From: Tautonia sp040717455
GTDB taxonomy: Bacteria > Planctomycetota > Planctomycetia > Isosphaerales > Isosphaeraceae
Assembly (NCBI RefSeq): GCF_040717455.1
Contig: NZ_JBFEFH010000014.1
Coordinates: forward strand, 98,635-162,634
Direction of reading: 5' to 3'
DNA: 64,000 nucleotides
Shown piece by piece: positions 15,924-24,659 of the stretch. The notes under the pieces were generated by a model that had not been told where the DNA came from, did not search any database, and worked only from the letters and a program-made list of their open reading frames with translations. A program made the translations under genes and the position numbers. Each line of letters begins with the position of its first letter. Position 1 is the stretch's first letter.

Positions 15924-17711
15924 ATGCCCGACCCCTCGCCGATGGCCGCCGCCCCGACCCCGGCACCCCCGTTCGACCCCCGCTGGCCGTGGCTCCTGGG
16001 GGCCCTGGCCGGCCTCGCCGTGCTCCTGACGATCGGCGACCCGGGCATCACCAGCGACGAGCCGATCGACGTGAAGGTCGGCCGCAATTACCTCAGCCTC
16101 GCCGGGGCCCTGATCGACCAGGTCGGCAGCCGAGGGGTCGCCTCGATCCGCCGGGCCAATCTCGACGCCTTCTTCGCCGACAATGCGCAGCATCCTCCGC
16201 TCGGCCGGTGGCTCGTCGGCCTGGCGTCCCTCGTCTTCGAGCCGTTCGAGGGCCTGCTCGGCGGGGCCGACCCGATGTCGGTCCACCCGGCCCGCATGGC
16301 GCCGATGCTCGCCTTCGCCCTTCTGGTCGGGGTGATCACCCGGGAGGCCGGCCGTCGCTTCGGCCCCGCGGCCGGGATCGTCGCGGGGCTTTCGCTCATC
16401 CTCATGCCCCGCGTCTTCGCGCACGCCCACTTCGCCACGCTCGACACGATCCTCGCCCTCTGCTGGACGCTCGCCCTGCTCGCGGCGGCCCGGGCGATCG
16501 AGGGGCCTCGGCCCGTCCTCGGCCTGGCGATCGCCGGGGCCGTCTGGGGCCTCGCCCTCTTGACGAAGATCCACGCCTGGCTCCTGCCCCCCCTGGTGCT
16601 CGGCTACGCCCTGGTGCGCCTGCCGATGCGCAAGGCAATCCCCGGCGGATTGCTCTGGGGCCTGGTCGGCCTGCTCGTCTTCGTCCTCGGCTGGCCGTGG
16701 CTCTGGAACGACTCGCTCGACCGCCTCGCCCGGTTCCTCTCCACCAGCGTCGATCGCCAGCCGCTCCGGGTGCTCTACTTCGGTCGGGTCGTCGAGGATG
16801 TCGCCTTGCCCTGGCACTATCCCTGGGCCTACTTCGCCCTGACCGTGCCCGTCGGCCTGCACCTGCTCGGCCTGCTCGGCCTGGTCCGAGGGCTCCGGAC
16901 CGTCGGGCGCGACCCCTTCCCCGCCTTGCTCGCCGCGTCGATCCTGCTCTTCCTGGTCCTCTTCAGCACCCGCGCCCCCGTCTACGACGGCGAGCGTCTG
17001 TTCCTCCATGTCTTCCCGAGCTGGGCCCTCCTCATCGGCTTCGGCTTCCAGGGGCTTTGGGATCGACTCAAGCCCCACGACTTCGGCGCTTCCATCCGGA
17101 CCGGCGGCGCAGGAGGCCGCGACCAACGGCATCCCCCAACCCTCTCCCCCGCTCGCGGGGGAGCAGGTGGCCGCAGGCCGGGTGAGGGGGGCCCCGGCCC
17201 AATCACGCCGCAACAGGCGTCCGGTTTTCCTTGGAAACTCGTCCTTCGCGGGCTCCTCATCGCCCTGGTCGTCGCCCAGGGATTCGGCGTGGTCCGGATG
17301 CACCCCTACCAGTTGAGCTATTACAACCTGCTCGTCGGCGGCCTCCCCGGGGCCGATCGCCTCGGCCTGGAGCTGACCTACTGGGGAGACACGCTCGATC
17401 CCCCCTTGCTGGCCGAGGTCGAACGGCTCGTGCCCCGCGGGGAATCGGTCGCCATCGCGCCGACCTTCCACCACCTGTACCCGACCGCCCTGCTCAACGC
17501 CGGCCTCTATAAGAAGGAGATCCGCCTGCTCCCCGAGCAAGGGATCGACGAGTCGCGATGGCTGCTCGTCTCCCGACGCTCCGCCTACTGGTCGCCGGCG
17601 ATCGACGCCGCCCAGGCGCGCGGCGAGCCCGTCGCGGAGCGTTCCCGGGCCGGCGTCTGGCTCTCCCGGCTCTATCGGTTCGAGGCCCCACCGGCCGCGG
17701 TTCGCCCCTGA
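15924..17711 (+). CDS. Membrane glycosyltransferase, GT39/ArnT-like (PMT_2)
   Basis: About 595 residues from the ATG at 15924; ATGs at 15855 and 15942 are alternatives and none has a clear ribosome-binding site. After the first membrane segment comes DPGITSDEPID with the Asp45-Glu46 pair typical of the catalytic loop of GT-C lipid-linked sugar transferases. About ten hydrophobic segments follow (for example LLWGLVGLLVFVLGWPWLW). It should transfer a sugar from a polyprenyl-phosphate carrier on the outer face of the inner membrane; the acceptor is unknown. A low-complexity Gly/Arg/Pro segment at about residues 395-435 is encoded by a dispersed repeat. Confidence 0.78.
   Translation: MPDPSPMAAAPTPAPPFDPRWPWLLGALAGLAVLLTIGDPGITSDEPIDVKVGRNYLSLAGALIDQVGSRGVASIRRANLDAFFADNAQHPPLGRWLVGLASLVFEPFEGLLGGADPMSVHPARMAPMLAFALLVGVITREAGRRFGPAAGIVAGLSLILMPRVFAHAHFATLDTILALCWTLALLAAARAIEGPRPVLGLAIAGAVWGLALLTKIHAWLLPPLVLGYALVRLPMRKAIPGGLLWGLVGLLVFVLGWPWLWNDSLDRLARFLSTSVDRQPLRVLYFGRVVEDVALPWHYPWAYFALTVPVGLHLLGLLGLVRGLRTVGRDPFPALLAASILLFLVLFSTRAPVYDGERLFLHVFPSWALLIGFGFQGLWDRLKPHDFGASIRTGGAGGRDQRHPPTLSPARGGAGGRRPGEGGPGPITPQQASGFPWKLVLRGLLIALVVAQGFGVVRMHPYQLSYYNLLVGGLPGADRLGLELTYWGDTLDPPLLAEVERLVPRGESVAIAPTFHHLYPTALLNAGLYKKEIRLLPEQGIDESRWLLVSRRSAYWSPAIDAAQARGEPVAERSRAGVWLSRLYRFEAPPAAVRP
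17138..17190 (+). repeat. Dispersed GC-rich palindromic repeat, copy A (inside coding sequence)
   Basis: It begins CCTCTCCCCC, has a short GC-rich loop, then GGGGGAGC, then GGTGGCCGCAGGCCGGGTGA. Copies B (28505) and C (38605) share the layout CCC-CTCCCC-loop-GGGGAG-GGTGGCCG in the same orientation. This copy is translated within the GT39 gene. Confidence 0.65.
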
Positions 17712-17722
17712 CAATCGCGAAG

Positions 17723-17739
17723 ATTCGTTCAGAACGAAT
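17723..17739. promoter_or_regulatory. Perfect 7-3-7 palindrome, candidate operator
   Basis: ATTCGTT CAG AACGAAT is a perfect inverted repeat that touches the -35 box of the moaC promoter by one base. The position suggests a regulator-binding site. The protein is unknown. Confidence 0.5.
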
Positions 17740-17767
17740 TGAACTTCGCCGGCCCCTCGTCTACAAT
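17739..17767 (+). promoter_or_regulatory. moaC promoter
   Basis: TTGAAC (17739-17744), a 17-base spacer and TACAAT (17762-17767). This is close to the sigma-70 consensus in an otherwise GC-rich genome. Transcription would start near 17774, just after the ATG at 17773, which supports the downstream GTG as the real moaC start. Confidence 0.65.
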
Positions 17768-17868
17768 CCAGCATGAGCACGGACAAAGGCCCCCGGCTGG
17801 GGCGTGTCCGGCCCCCTTTCGGACGTTCGGCGCATCGATTCGGCTCGGATCAGATCGGAGGAGTCCCC

Positions 17869-18435
17869 GTGCCCGGCCTGACCCATTTTGACGAGTCGGG
17901 AGCCGGTCGGATGGTCGATGTCTCGGGCAAGCCCGAGACGCTTCGATCGGCGACGGCGAGCGGGCTCGTCCGGATGAAGCCGGAGACCCTCGACCTGATC
18001 CGCGATCGCAAGCTCTCCAAGGGAGACGTGTTCGAGGTGGCCCGGCTCGCCGGCATCCTGGCGGCCAAACGCACGGGAGACCTGATCCCGCTCTGTCATC
18101 CCCTGGGGCTCGACGCGGTCGAACTCCGCCTCGAACCGCTCGGGGATGACGCCGTCCGGATCGAGGCCACCGCCCGCCTGATCGGCCGGACCGGGGTCGA
18201 GATGGAGGCCATGACCGCCGTCTCGGTGGCCGCCCTGACCATCTACGACATGTGCAAGGCGGTCGATCGCGGCATGGTCATCGAGCAGATCGTCCTGCAG
18301 GCCAAGTCGGGGGGCCGCAGCGGGACCTACCGGCGCCCCGAAGGACGCGTCCCCTCCACGACCCACGACGACACCACACGGAAACCCATGCCGGGAGCGG
18401 CTCCGAGGGGCGAGGGCGAGCCCGGAACCCCCTGA
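17869..18435 (+). CDS. moaC: Cyclic pyranopterin monophosphate synthase MoaC
   Basis: A 188-residue protein from a GTG start that has GGAGG at a 7-base spacing and gives the usual MoaC N-terminus (PGLTHFDESGAGRMVDVSGK). Family motifs include KGDVFEVARLAGILAAKRT, LIPLCHPLGLDAVEL and TGVEMEAMTAVSVAALTIYD with MCKAVDRGM. It makes cyclic pyranopterin monophosphate in molybdenum cofactor synthesis. A proline/threonine-rich tail of about 35 residues extends past the usual end. An ATG at 17773 is in frame but lies at the predicted transcription start. No other moa gene is in the window. Confidence 0.9.
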   Translation: MPGLTHFDESGAGRMVDVSGKPETLRSATASGLVRMKPETLDLIRDRKLSKGDVFEVARLAGILAAKRTGDLIPLCHPLGLDAVELRLEPLGDDAVRIEATARLIGRTGVEMEAMTAVSVAALTIYDMCKAVDRGMVIEQIVLQAKSGGRSGTYRRPEGRVPSTTHDDTTRKPMPGAAPRGEGEPGTP

Positions 18436-18603
18436 ATCGCCCGGCCGTCCGCCCCCGTTCCCGGCCCAGGCCGGGACCGGCGGCGGGACCTCGGGGGCCT
18501 CGGGTCGGTCGCCCCCGACAACCCACGGTCCGACGACCCGCCTCTCCCGATCCCCATTCCCCGGGGGCCCTGGCCCCCGCTTGAGCCGACGGGACCCGAG
18601 CTG

Positions 18604-19668
18604 ATGGCCGAAGTCGATACCCTCCATCACAATCCGCTCGCCGGCCGACCTCGACTCGGGGAACGCGCCTCCTCGTGGATCGGGCCCGACGAACTCGCCG
18701 AGCAGTTGCGAGCCGCCTACGCCCCGATCGCCCCCCACCTCGTCGAGGCCGAGCAGATCTTCCGCGACGAGCTGCACAGCCGCAGCGACTACGTCCAGCG
18801 CCTGGTCGAGCATTCGAGCCGATTCCGCGGCAAGCAGCTCCGCCCGGCCCTCGTCCTGCTGACGGCCCAGGCCTGCGGCGGCGTCAAGCCGGCCCACCCG
18901 GTCGTCGCCGCGGTCGTCGAGATGATCCACACCGCCACCCTCGTCCACGACGACATCCTCGACGAGGCGACCGTCCGCCGCCATGCCGCCACCATCAACG
19001 CCGAGTGGGGTGCCGAGGCCGCCGTCCTGCTCGGCGACTACCTGTTCACCCACGCCTTCCACCTGGCCGCCTCGCTCGAATCGACCTACGCCTGCCGCGT
19101 GATCGGTCGCGCCACCAACCTCGTCTGCGAGGGTGAACTCCAGCAGGTCCACCACCGCGGCGACCTCGACCTCGACGAGTCCTCCTACTACGAGATCGTC
19201 CGCGGCAAGACGGCCGAGCTGACCGCCGTCTCCTGCCGGCTCGGCGCCCACTATGCCGGGGCCTCTCCCGAGGTCTGCGACGCCCTCGACCACTACGGCC
19301 GCGACCTCGGCGTCGCCTTCCAGATCGCCGACGACCTGCTCGACCTCTGGGGAGACGAGGACGACACCGGCAAGACCCTCGGCACCGACCTCGACAAGCA
19401 GAAGCTCACCCTGCCGGTCATCCTCCTGCTCCGATCGGCCGACCCGGCCGACGCCGCCACCGTCCGGAACCTGCTGGCCACCCCGTCGAGCCAGACCCTC
19501 CGGACCTTGCGACCGATGCTAGAAGCCTCCGGCGCCCTCGACGACGCCTGGGAGCGCGCGCGATCGTTCATCGAATCGGCCCGCCAGCAGCTCCGCATCC
19601 TCCCCCCCTCGCCGGCCCGGGAGATCCTCGACGGCCTGGCCCAGCTCGTCGCCCGTCGCAGCTTCTGA
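18604..19668 (+). CDS. Polyprenyl diphosphate synthase (trans-isoprenyl type)
   Basis: A 354-residue protein. The two Asp-rich motifs are present: VHDDILDEATVRRH beginning at about residue 114 (first Asp 116) and FQIADDLLDLWGDEDDTGKT with Asp243, followed by GTDLDKQKLTLPVI. The SSRFRGKQLRPALVLLTAQA stretch is the usual isopentenyl-diphosphate binding region. It condenses isopentenyl diphosphate onto an allylic substrate; the long family (IspB/HepT-like) fits quinone side-chain synthesis. Product length cannot be read with certainty. It follows moaC by about 170 GC-rich bases. Confidence 0.88.
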   Translation: MAEVDTLHHNPLAGRPRLGERASSWIGPDELAEQLRAAYAPIAPHLVEAEQIFRDELHSRSDYVQRLVEHSSRFRGKQLRPALVLLTAQACGGVKPAHPVVAAVVEMIHTATLVHDDILDEATVRRHAATINAEWGAEAAVLLGDYLFTHAFHLAASLESTYACRVIGRATNLVCEGELQQVHHRGDLDLDESSYYEIVRGKTAELTAVSCRLGAHYAGASPEVCDALDHYGRDLGVAFQIADDLLDLWGDEDDTGKTLGTDLDKQKLTLPVILLLRSADPADAATVRNLLATPSSQTLRTLRPMLEASGALDDAWERARSFIESARQQLRILPPSPAREILDGLAQLVARRSF

Positions 19669-19981
19669 CGCCGCCGCCGATCGCGAGGCGTCTCGCGGCC
19701 CGCGACCCCATCCCTCCCCCCATTCCTCCCCGGGAGCGCGAGGCATCGGGATGGCGACCGGACGTCGACGGCCGACGAGGAGGCCGGCCCGGCCCGGACC
19801 GGCCCGGCCCGGACCGGCCCAACCCGGGCGGGCGGTCCCGTCGCCACACCACCTCTCCCCGCGTCGATTCCGGGCATCATGCGTCGTCGCACGTGTGCAA
19901 AGCGCCTCCAATGGCGGCAATCGGTGCGATCTTCGGGAAAATCTTGGTCCAATCGCCGGTCCTGGGACGCTGATTTCGAGT
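19669..19981. other. GC-rich spacer before the XRE regulator gene
   Basis: This 313-base gap contains the tandem repeat at 19784-19828. No clear promoter or gene is visible. An in-frame extension of the XRE gene covers part of it but is translated from simple repeats. Confidence 0.4.
19784..19828. repeat. Three tandem 15-base GC repeats
   Basis: CCGGCCCGGCCCGGA occurs twice in tandem, then once as CCGGCCCAACCCGGG. It is non-coding and prone to slippage. Confidence 0.7.
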
Positions 19982-20569
19982 ATGTCACCACCACACACGT
20001 ATCACGACCGGTTCTCCGTCATGGTGGAACCGTCCCGCAAGGTCGCTCCCCCGCCTTCGGAGACTGCCCACGACCGCTCGGGGCAGGCTCCGGCACGAGA
20101 AGCTCGAGTCGTGCCCGCCCAGACCCAGAACTCCCCCGCCCAGGCCCTCGCCCGCAAGCTGGACCGCCGGATGGTCCAGCTCGGGCTCTCCCAGCAGGCG
20201 CTGGCGCAGAAGTCGGGCGTGAGCGACTCCGAGGTCTCCCGGCTCCTGAAGGGGCAATCGAAGCGGCCCGGATTACACAACATCCTCCGGCTGGCCCGGG
20301 CCCTCGACGTCTCGGTCGACTTCCTGGCCGACGACACCCTGCACGACGATCCCCGCGACGATCGCCCCGCGATCCCGCCCGAGGACGAGGCGCTGCTCGA
20401 ATTGGCCCGGGCGATCGGCAACCGAGAGGTCGCCATGATCCTCGACGCGACCCGCATCCTCGGCTTCGAGACGGCGATCCGTCGTCTCTACGGGGTCGAA
20501 TTCCGGCCCTTCGCCGCCTTCCCCTCCCAGAACCACGACCACGAGCACGCCCCGACGACCCCCGAGTGA
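19982..20569 (+). CDS. XRE-family transcriptional regulator
   Basis: About 195 residues from the ATG at 19982 (a second ATG at 20021 is equally possible; neither has a good ribosome-binding site). Residues about 50-110 form a Cro/CI-type helix-turn-helix (LGLSQQALAQKSGVSDSEVS followed by RLLKGQSKRPGLHNILRLAR and ALDVSVDFLADD). The C-terminal half is helical (EDEALLELARAIGNREVAMI) and ends in a His/Glu-rich tail. It is a soluble DNA-binding protein; the target and ligand are unknown. It is convergent with the pseudo-kinase gene, 54 bases apart. Confidence 0.82.
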   Translation: MSPPHTYHDRFSVMVEPSRKVAPPPSETAHDRSGQAPAREARVVPAQTQNSPAQALARKLDRRMVQLGLSQQALAQKSGVSDSEVSRLLKGQSKRPGLHNILRLARALDVSVDFLADDTLHDDPRDDRPAIPPEDEALLELARAIGNREVAMILDATRILGFETAIRRLYGVEFRPFAAFPSQNHDHEHAPTTPE

Positions 20570-20623
20570 TCGATCGGACCTGACCTGATCGGCCGGCGGA
20601 GGGGCGACCCCGGCCCCTCGGGG

Positions 20624-22120
20624 TCAGCCGGGAGCGCCCGGCTGCGACCCCGCCCGGCCGAGCAGGGCGGCCAGCTCGGCCAGCCGAACCGGCTTGGTCA
20701 CGATGTGGTCGAACGCGCGGTCTCCCTCCTTCTCCGCCGTCGGGGGGTCGGTCGCGCTGCTGATGCCGATCAGCAGCGGGGCGTTCCTGTCCACCTCGTG
20801 CCGAATCTTCCGGGCCAGCGATTGCCCCTCGAAGAACGGCGTGTGCAGGCCGATCAGCACCACCTGCGGCTGGAATGCCCGGATCATCTCCCGGGCCTCG
20901 TCGAGCCTCGGCGTGGTCCGAACGTTCCAGCCCAGCCGGCCGATCAGCAGCCCGAGGGCCTGGATCGTCTCCAGGTGGTCGTCGACCAGCAACACATGGC
21001 CCGTCGACCGGCGCGGCTGGGGCGGTCGCGCCGCCGAGGCCGCCTCGGCCGCGGCGCCCGGCGTCCAGCCCTCGACGATTGTCCGAGGCAATTCGATCAC
21101 GAACGGCGGGCCGGGCCTCAGCAGCCCTCCCAGCCGGTCGGCGAAGATCGACGCCAGGAACAGATCCAGGTCGATGGCCTTGCTCGACTGCGGCAGTTCG
21201 AATTTCGAGACCTCGGGGATCAGATCGAAGACCAGTTCCAGCCGGTCGGCCGTGAGCCGCCAGTCGATCCGGAGCCGCTCGCAGCCCTGGTCCTGGCCGG
21301 CCCGGCGGCAGAAGTGGATGCCATGCCGGATCAGGTGTTCGAACCGCCTGGCATCGGTCCGCAACCAGAGCGGGTCGGGCCGCGTGATGCGGTCGAAGTC
21401 GAGCTGGGCGTCATATGCTTCCTTCTTCGCCCGCCGAATGGCCCGCGCCATCAGGCCGCCCAGCTCGACGACCTCGCCCGCCGTCGCATTGGCCTCCGAC
21501 TCGATCCGGGCGATCTCCGACGAGTCGTTCAGCAGGCCGAGCATCCGATAGCATTGCCGGTCGAGCAGCTCGATCGTCCGCTGCTGGCTCAACGACCCCG
21601 GCACGTTCTGGAACGACAGGACCTCGACCGCATTGGTGATCACCCCCAGCAGGTCCCGCATGTTGTGGCGGACCACCTGCATCAGGCCGGCCAGCCGCCG
21701 GTGCTCCGCCTCGGTCGGCGGCTCAATCGGCAGGCCGAACGTCGGCACCAGGATCGACGAGCCGGCCGCCAGTCGGACCGCCTGGACCAGGCAGGCCGGG
21801 TGGCCCCGGGGCACGACCAGGAACGCCCCCAGCCGCCGGAACCCCTCGAACTGCTCCAGCGACTCCTCCTCCGTGACCAGGATCACCGGAGGCCCCGAGC
21901 CGCCCTTCCGGAGCGGCAGCCACAACCGCGCATCGCATTGACCCTGCCGGTGCAGCGCCACGATCAGATCCGCGTCGTCCGCACCGATCGTCGCCAGCTC
22001 CGTCGGGCGGTCCAGGTGCTCAAAGGTGATGGACCCCCCTTCGGCCTCGACCGCGTGCTTGATGGCATCCAGTTCCTCAGGATCGACCTTGAGTTCAGCC
22101 AATCGAAGCGACACGGGCAT
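20624..22120 (-). CDS. Degenerate histidine kinase flanked by receiver-like domains
   Basis: A 498-residue soluble protein. Residues 1-120 look like a receiver fold without phosphorylation residues (DLIVALH, PVILVTEEES, GAFLVVPRGHP). Residues 140-215 resemble a dimerisation domain with His152 in VVRHNMRDLLGVITN. The region that should be the ATPase (about 255-345) lacks recognisable N, G1 and G2 boxes. Residues 374-490 form a receiver with Asp380-Asp381 (LLVDDH) and Lys476 (VTKPV), but the phosphoacceptor position is Gly424 (VVLIGLHTP). AGGGAG precedes the ATG at 22120; in-frame ATG 22126 and GTG 22129 lie just upstream. It likely acts as a scaffold or sensor rather than an enzyme. Confidence 0.75.
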   Translation of the reverse strand: MPVSLRLAELKVDPEELDAIKHAVEAEGGSITFEHLDRPTELATIGADDADLIVALHRQGQCDARLWLPLRKGGSGPPVILVTEEESLEQFEGFRRLGAFLVVPRGHPACLVQAVRLAAGSSILVPTFGLPIEPPTEAEHRRLAGLMQVVRHNMRDLLGVITNAVEVLSFQNVPGSLSQQRTIELLDRQCYRMLGLLNDSSEIARIESEANATAGEVVELGGLMARAIRRAKKEAYDAQLDFDRITRPDPLWLRTDARRFEHLIRHGIHFCRRAGQDQGCERLRIDWRLTADRLELVFDLIPEVSKFELPQSSKAIDLDLFLASIFADRLGGLLRPGPPFVIELPRTIVEGWTPGAAAEAASAARPPQPRRSTGHVLLVDDHLETIQALGLLIGRLGWNVRTTPRLDEAREMIRAFQPQVVLIGLHTPFFEGQSLARKIRHEVDRNAPLLIGISSATDPPTAEKEGDRAFDHIVTKPVRLAELAALLGRAGSQPGAPG

Positions 22121-22180
22121 TGTCATCACTCCCTGATGGAACTGCTGCCAGACATCCTCCTCCTCCTCCTGAACAGATTG

Positions 22181-22208
22181 ATTATAGCATGCAGGCTATC
22201 TTTGGCAA
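22181..22208 (-). promoter_or_regulatory. Promoter of the degenerate kinase gene
   Basis: On the minus strand TTGCCA (22208-22203), a 16-base spacer and a perfect TATAAT (22186-22181). The predicted start near 22174 leaves a leader of about 55 bases that contains a (GGA)n run, visible on the plus strand as CTCCTCCTCCTCCT. Confidence 0.65.
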
Positions 22209-22282
22209 TGCAAGGCGAGACTGGCGCGGATTAAAGCATTTTTCGGCTCGTTCCCGCAGAATCGGGCGAGACACCCCGGGTG

Positions 22283-23710
22283 TCAAAATTCTTTTCGGTG
22301 CCGGCTCGACGGAATCCGCATGGCCTTGCGGTATTTCGTCACGGTCCGGCGCGCCACGGTCAGCCCCTGTCGGCCCAGCTCGTCGACGATCTCCTCGTCC
22401 GAGAGGGGCTTGCTCTTGTCTTCCTTGGCGATGATCTCGGTGAGCTTCTGCTTGATCGTGTCCCAGGCGATTTCCTCGCCGTCGGCGCTGACCGTGCCGC
22501 CGCCGAAGAACCGCTTCAGGGCGAAGATCCCCCGGGGCGTCTGCACCCACTTGTCGTCGACCGCCCGGCTGACGGTCGTCACGTGCACGCCCACCTGGTC
22601 GGCGATCTGCTGCATCTTCAGCGGCTGGATCGCCTCCGGCCCCTTGTCGAGGAAGTCGCGCTGGTGGGCGATGATCGCCTTGGCGACCTTCAGCAGGGTG
22701 CTCCGCCGCTGCTCGATCGACTCGATCAGCCAGCGGGCCGACTGGATCTTCTTCTGGATGAACGCCCGGGCCTCGGGGTCTCCCCCGCGGTCCTTCAGCA
22801 TCCGCTGATAACGCCTCGAGATCGTCAGCTGCGGCGCGTGCTCGTCGACCAGCCGCACCTGGTATTCGCCGTGCTCGTCCGGCTCGACGATCAGGTCGGG
22901 CACCACATACTGCGCCGATCCCGGATTGAACCGCGCCCCCGGCTTCGGGTCGAGCCGCCGGAGCTGTTCCAGCCCCTCCTTGATCTCGGCCAGCGACAGC
23001 CCGGTCTTCTTCTCGATCACCGGCAGGCGGTTCTGCTGGATGTCGTCCAGGTGGTTGCTCACCAGCAGCCGGAGCACCTCGACGTGCGGCGTCTCCGGCG
23101 TCAGTTGCAGCAACAGGCACTCGCGCAGGTCCCGCGCGCCGATCCCCGGCGGGTCGAGCTTCTGCACCAGGGCCAGGGCCTGCTCGGCCTGCTCGAACGT
23201 CACCGCCCCGCCGGCGTCCCGCACCAGGTCGGGGATGTCCATCCCCGTGAAGTACCCGTTCTCGTCGAGGTTCGAGATGATGTACTCGGCCAGCCCCCGG
23301 ACCTTCGGGTCGATGTCCGGGAACGACAACTGCTCGCTCAAGGAGTCGTGCAAGGACGGCGGACGCGACGCCATGTTCTGCATCGCGTCGTGCTTCCGGT
23401 CCGATTCCTCCACCAACGCCGCCCGGCTCGGGCGGTGCTGCTCGCCCGAGGTGTCCCAGTTGTCCCAGTCGTCATAAATCTCCGTCTCGTCGACCTTCGG
23501 CTCGTCGTCCGTCGAGGGTTCCTCGACCTGGCCTTCCGGGGCCACCGACTCCCGAAGATCTTCGAGGAGCGGGTTCTCGATCAATTCCTGGTCAATCCGC
23601 TCCTGCAGCGCAAGCCACGGCAGTTGCAGGATTTCCATGGATTGAATCATGCGGGGCGCCATGCGCATTCGCATGTCGGTCCGCATTTGCTGAGAGGTAT
23701 CGAGCCGCAT
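22283..23710 (-). CDS. rpoN: RNA polymerase sigma-54 factor
   Basis: A 475-residue protein. Region I is glutamine- and leucine-rich (MRLDTSQQMRTDMRMRMAPR then MIQSMEILQLPWLALQERID), followed by an acidic region II (EEPSTDDEPKVDETEIYDDW), the core-binding domain and an HTH. The RpoN box ARRTVTKYR at residues 453-461 recognises the -24 element. It directs RNA polymerase to -24/-12 promoters that need AAA+ activators. I chose the ATG at 23710 because the conserved region I begins there. No activator gene lies adjacent. Confidence 0.93.
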   Translation of the reverse strand: MRLDTSQQMRTDMRMRMAPRMIQSMEILQLPWLALQERIDQELIENPLLEDLRESVAPEGQVEEPSTDDEPKVDETEIYDDWDNWDTSGEQHRPSRAALVEESDRKHDAMQNMASRPPSLHDSLSEQLSFPDIDPKVRGLAEYIISNLDENGYFTGMDIPDLVRDAGGAVTFEQAEQALALVQKLDPPGIGARDLRECLLLQLTPETPHVEVLRLLVSNHLDDIQQNRLPVIEKKTGLSLAEIKEGLEQLRRLDPKPGARFNPGSAQYVVPDLIVEPDEHGEYQVRLVDEHAPQLTISRRYQRMLKDRGGDPEARAFIQKKIQSARWLIESIEQRRSTLLKVAKAIIAHQRDFLDKGPEAIQPLKMQQIADQVGVHVTTVSRAVDDKWVQTPRGIFALKRFFGGGTVSADGEEIAWDTIKQKLTEIIAKEDKSKPLSDEEIVDELGRQGLTVARRTVTKYRKAMRIPSSRHRKEF

Positions 23711-24017
23711 ACGCGTTGAGCTTCCGCGAAGTGTCCCGGGGCAAATCGTCCCTGATCCGGTTCCTGGGCAGGGGCAATGGCCACGGGCACCATCCCTGCC
23801 GATCCCGAACCGCCGACGACCAGCATCTCTGGCGTTGAGGTTTCTCGAACAGCAAAAATCATACCACCGCGCGAGGCGGAAGGGGAGGGCAGTTCTCCCC
23901 ATTCCCGAAAAGATGGTCGACTCGTCGCACCGGCGTCGCGGCGAACTTCGCGGCGATCTGCCGTCGACCACATCGAATTCCGGAGTCTCGTCCCAGTATC
24001 CGGCCCACCGTCGCCTC

Positions 24018-24659
24018 TCAATACCGCTGACGGCCCTGCAGCGCATCGGCCAGCATTTCCTTGTTGGCGAACTCCAGCGAGCCGCCCGAGGCCAGCCCTC
24101 GGGCCAGCCGCGTGATCGTCACCCCCAGCGACCCGAGGCGATCGGCCACCAGGCGGGCCGTCGCGTCCCCTTCGAGCGTCGGGTTCGTCGCCAGGATCAC
24201 CTCCCGGATCCCCCCCGCGCGGACCCGTTCTTCCAGCCGGGCCAGATTCAACTGGTCCTCGAAGACCCCCTGGAGCGGGGCCAGACGACCGTGCAAAACG
24301 TGATACCGACCATTGTAGGTTCCGGCCTTTTCCAGGGCCATCAGGTCGCGCGATTGCTCCACCACGCAGACGAGCGACTCGTCACGCCTCGGCTCCCGAC
24401 AGATGGTGCAATGCTCCTGGCCCGACTCGGTCAGGTGCCCGCAAATCGCGCACTGGTGAATCCGATCGCGGGCCGCCCGGATCGCCTCGGCCAGGGCGAT
24501 GGCGTCCTCGGCCGGGCATCGGATCAGGTGATGGGCCAGGCGCTCGGCGCTCTTGGCCCCGATCCCCGGCAATCGGCCGAGCGCCCGGACGAGGCGATCG
24601 ACCGTCCCCGAGGCGCTCGGGTCCACCGGAGACGCCTCGCCGAACCCGCCGGCGCTCAC
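24018..24659 (-). CDS. recR: Recombination mediator RecR
   Basis: A 213-residue protein, near the usual length of about 200. It has a helix-hairpin-helix (LGRLPGIGAKSAERLAHHLI), a four-cysteine zinc finger (CAICGHLTESGQEHCTIC), and a Toprim domain (VCVVEQSRDLMALEKAG, later ILATNPTLEGDATARLV). The GTG start at 24659 overlaps the TGA of ybaB as GTGA, so the two are translationally coupled. RecR works with RecO and RecF to load RecA on gapped DNA. The order dnaX-ybaB-recR is conserved in many bacteria. Confidence 0.93.
   Translation of the reverse strand: MSAGGFGEASPVDPSASGTVDRLVRALGRLPGIGAKSAERLAHHLIRCPAEDAIALAEAIRAARDRIHQCAICGHLTESGQEHCTICREPRRDESLVCVVEQSRDLMALEKAGTYNGRYHVLHGRLAPLQGVFEDQLNLARLEERVRAGGIREVILATNPTLEGDATARLVADRLGSLGVTITRLARGLASGGSLEFANKEMLADALQGRQRY

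Noticed and set aside
17773..17868. ATG at 17773 as the moaC start
   Set aside because: It coincides with the predicted transcription start of the TTGAAC/TACAAT promoter, while the GTG at 17869 has GGAGG and the typical MoaC N-terminus.
20705..22234. A 509-codon plus-strand open frame
   Set aside because: It is antisense to the degenerate kinase gene and has Gln/Arg/Pro-rich shadow composition.
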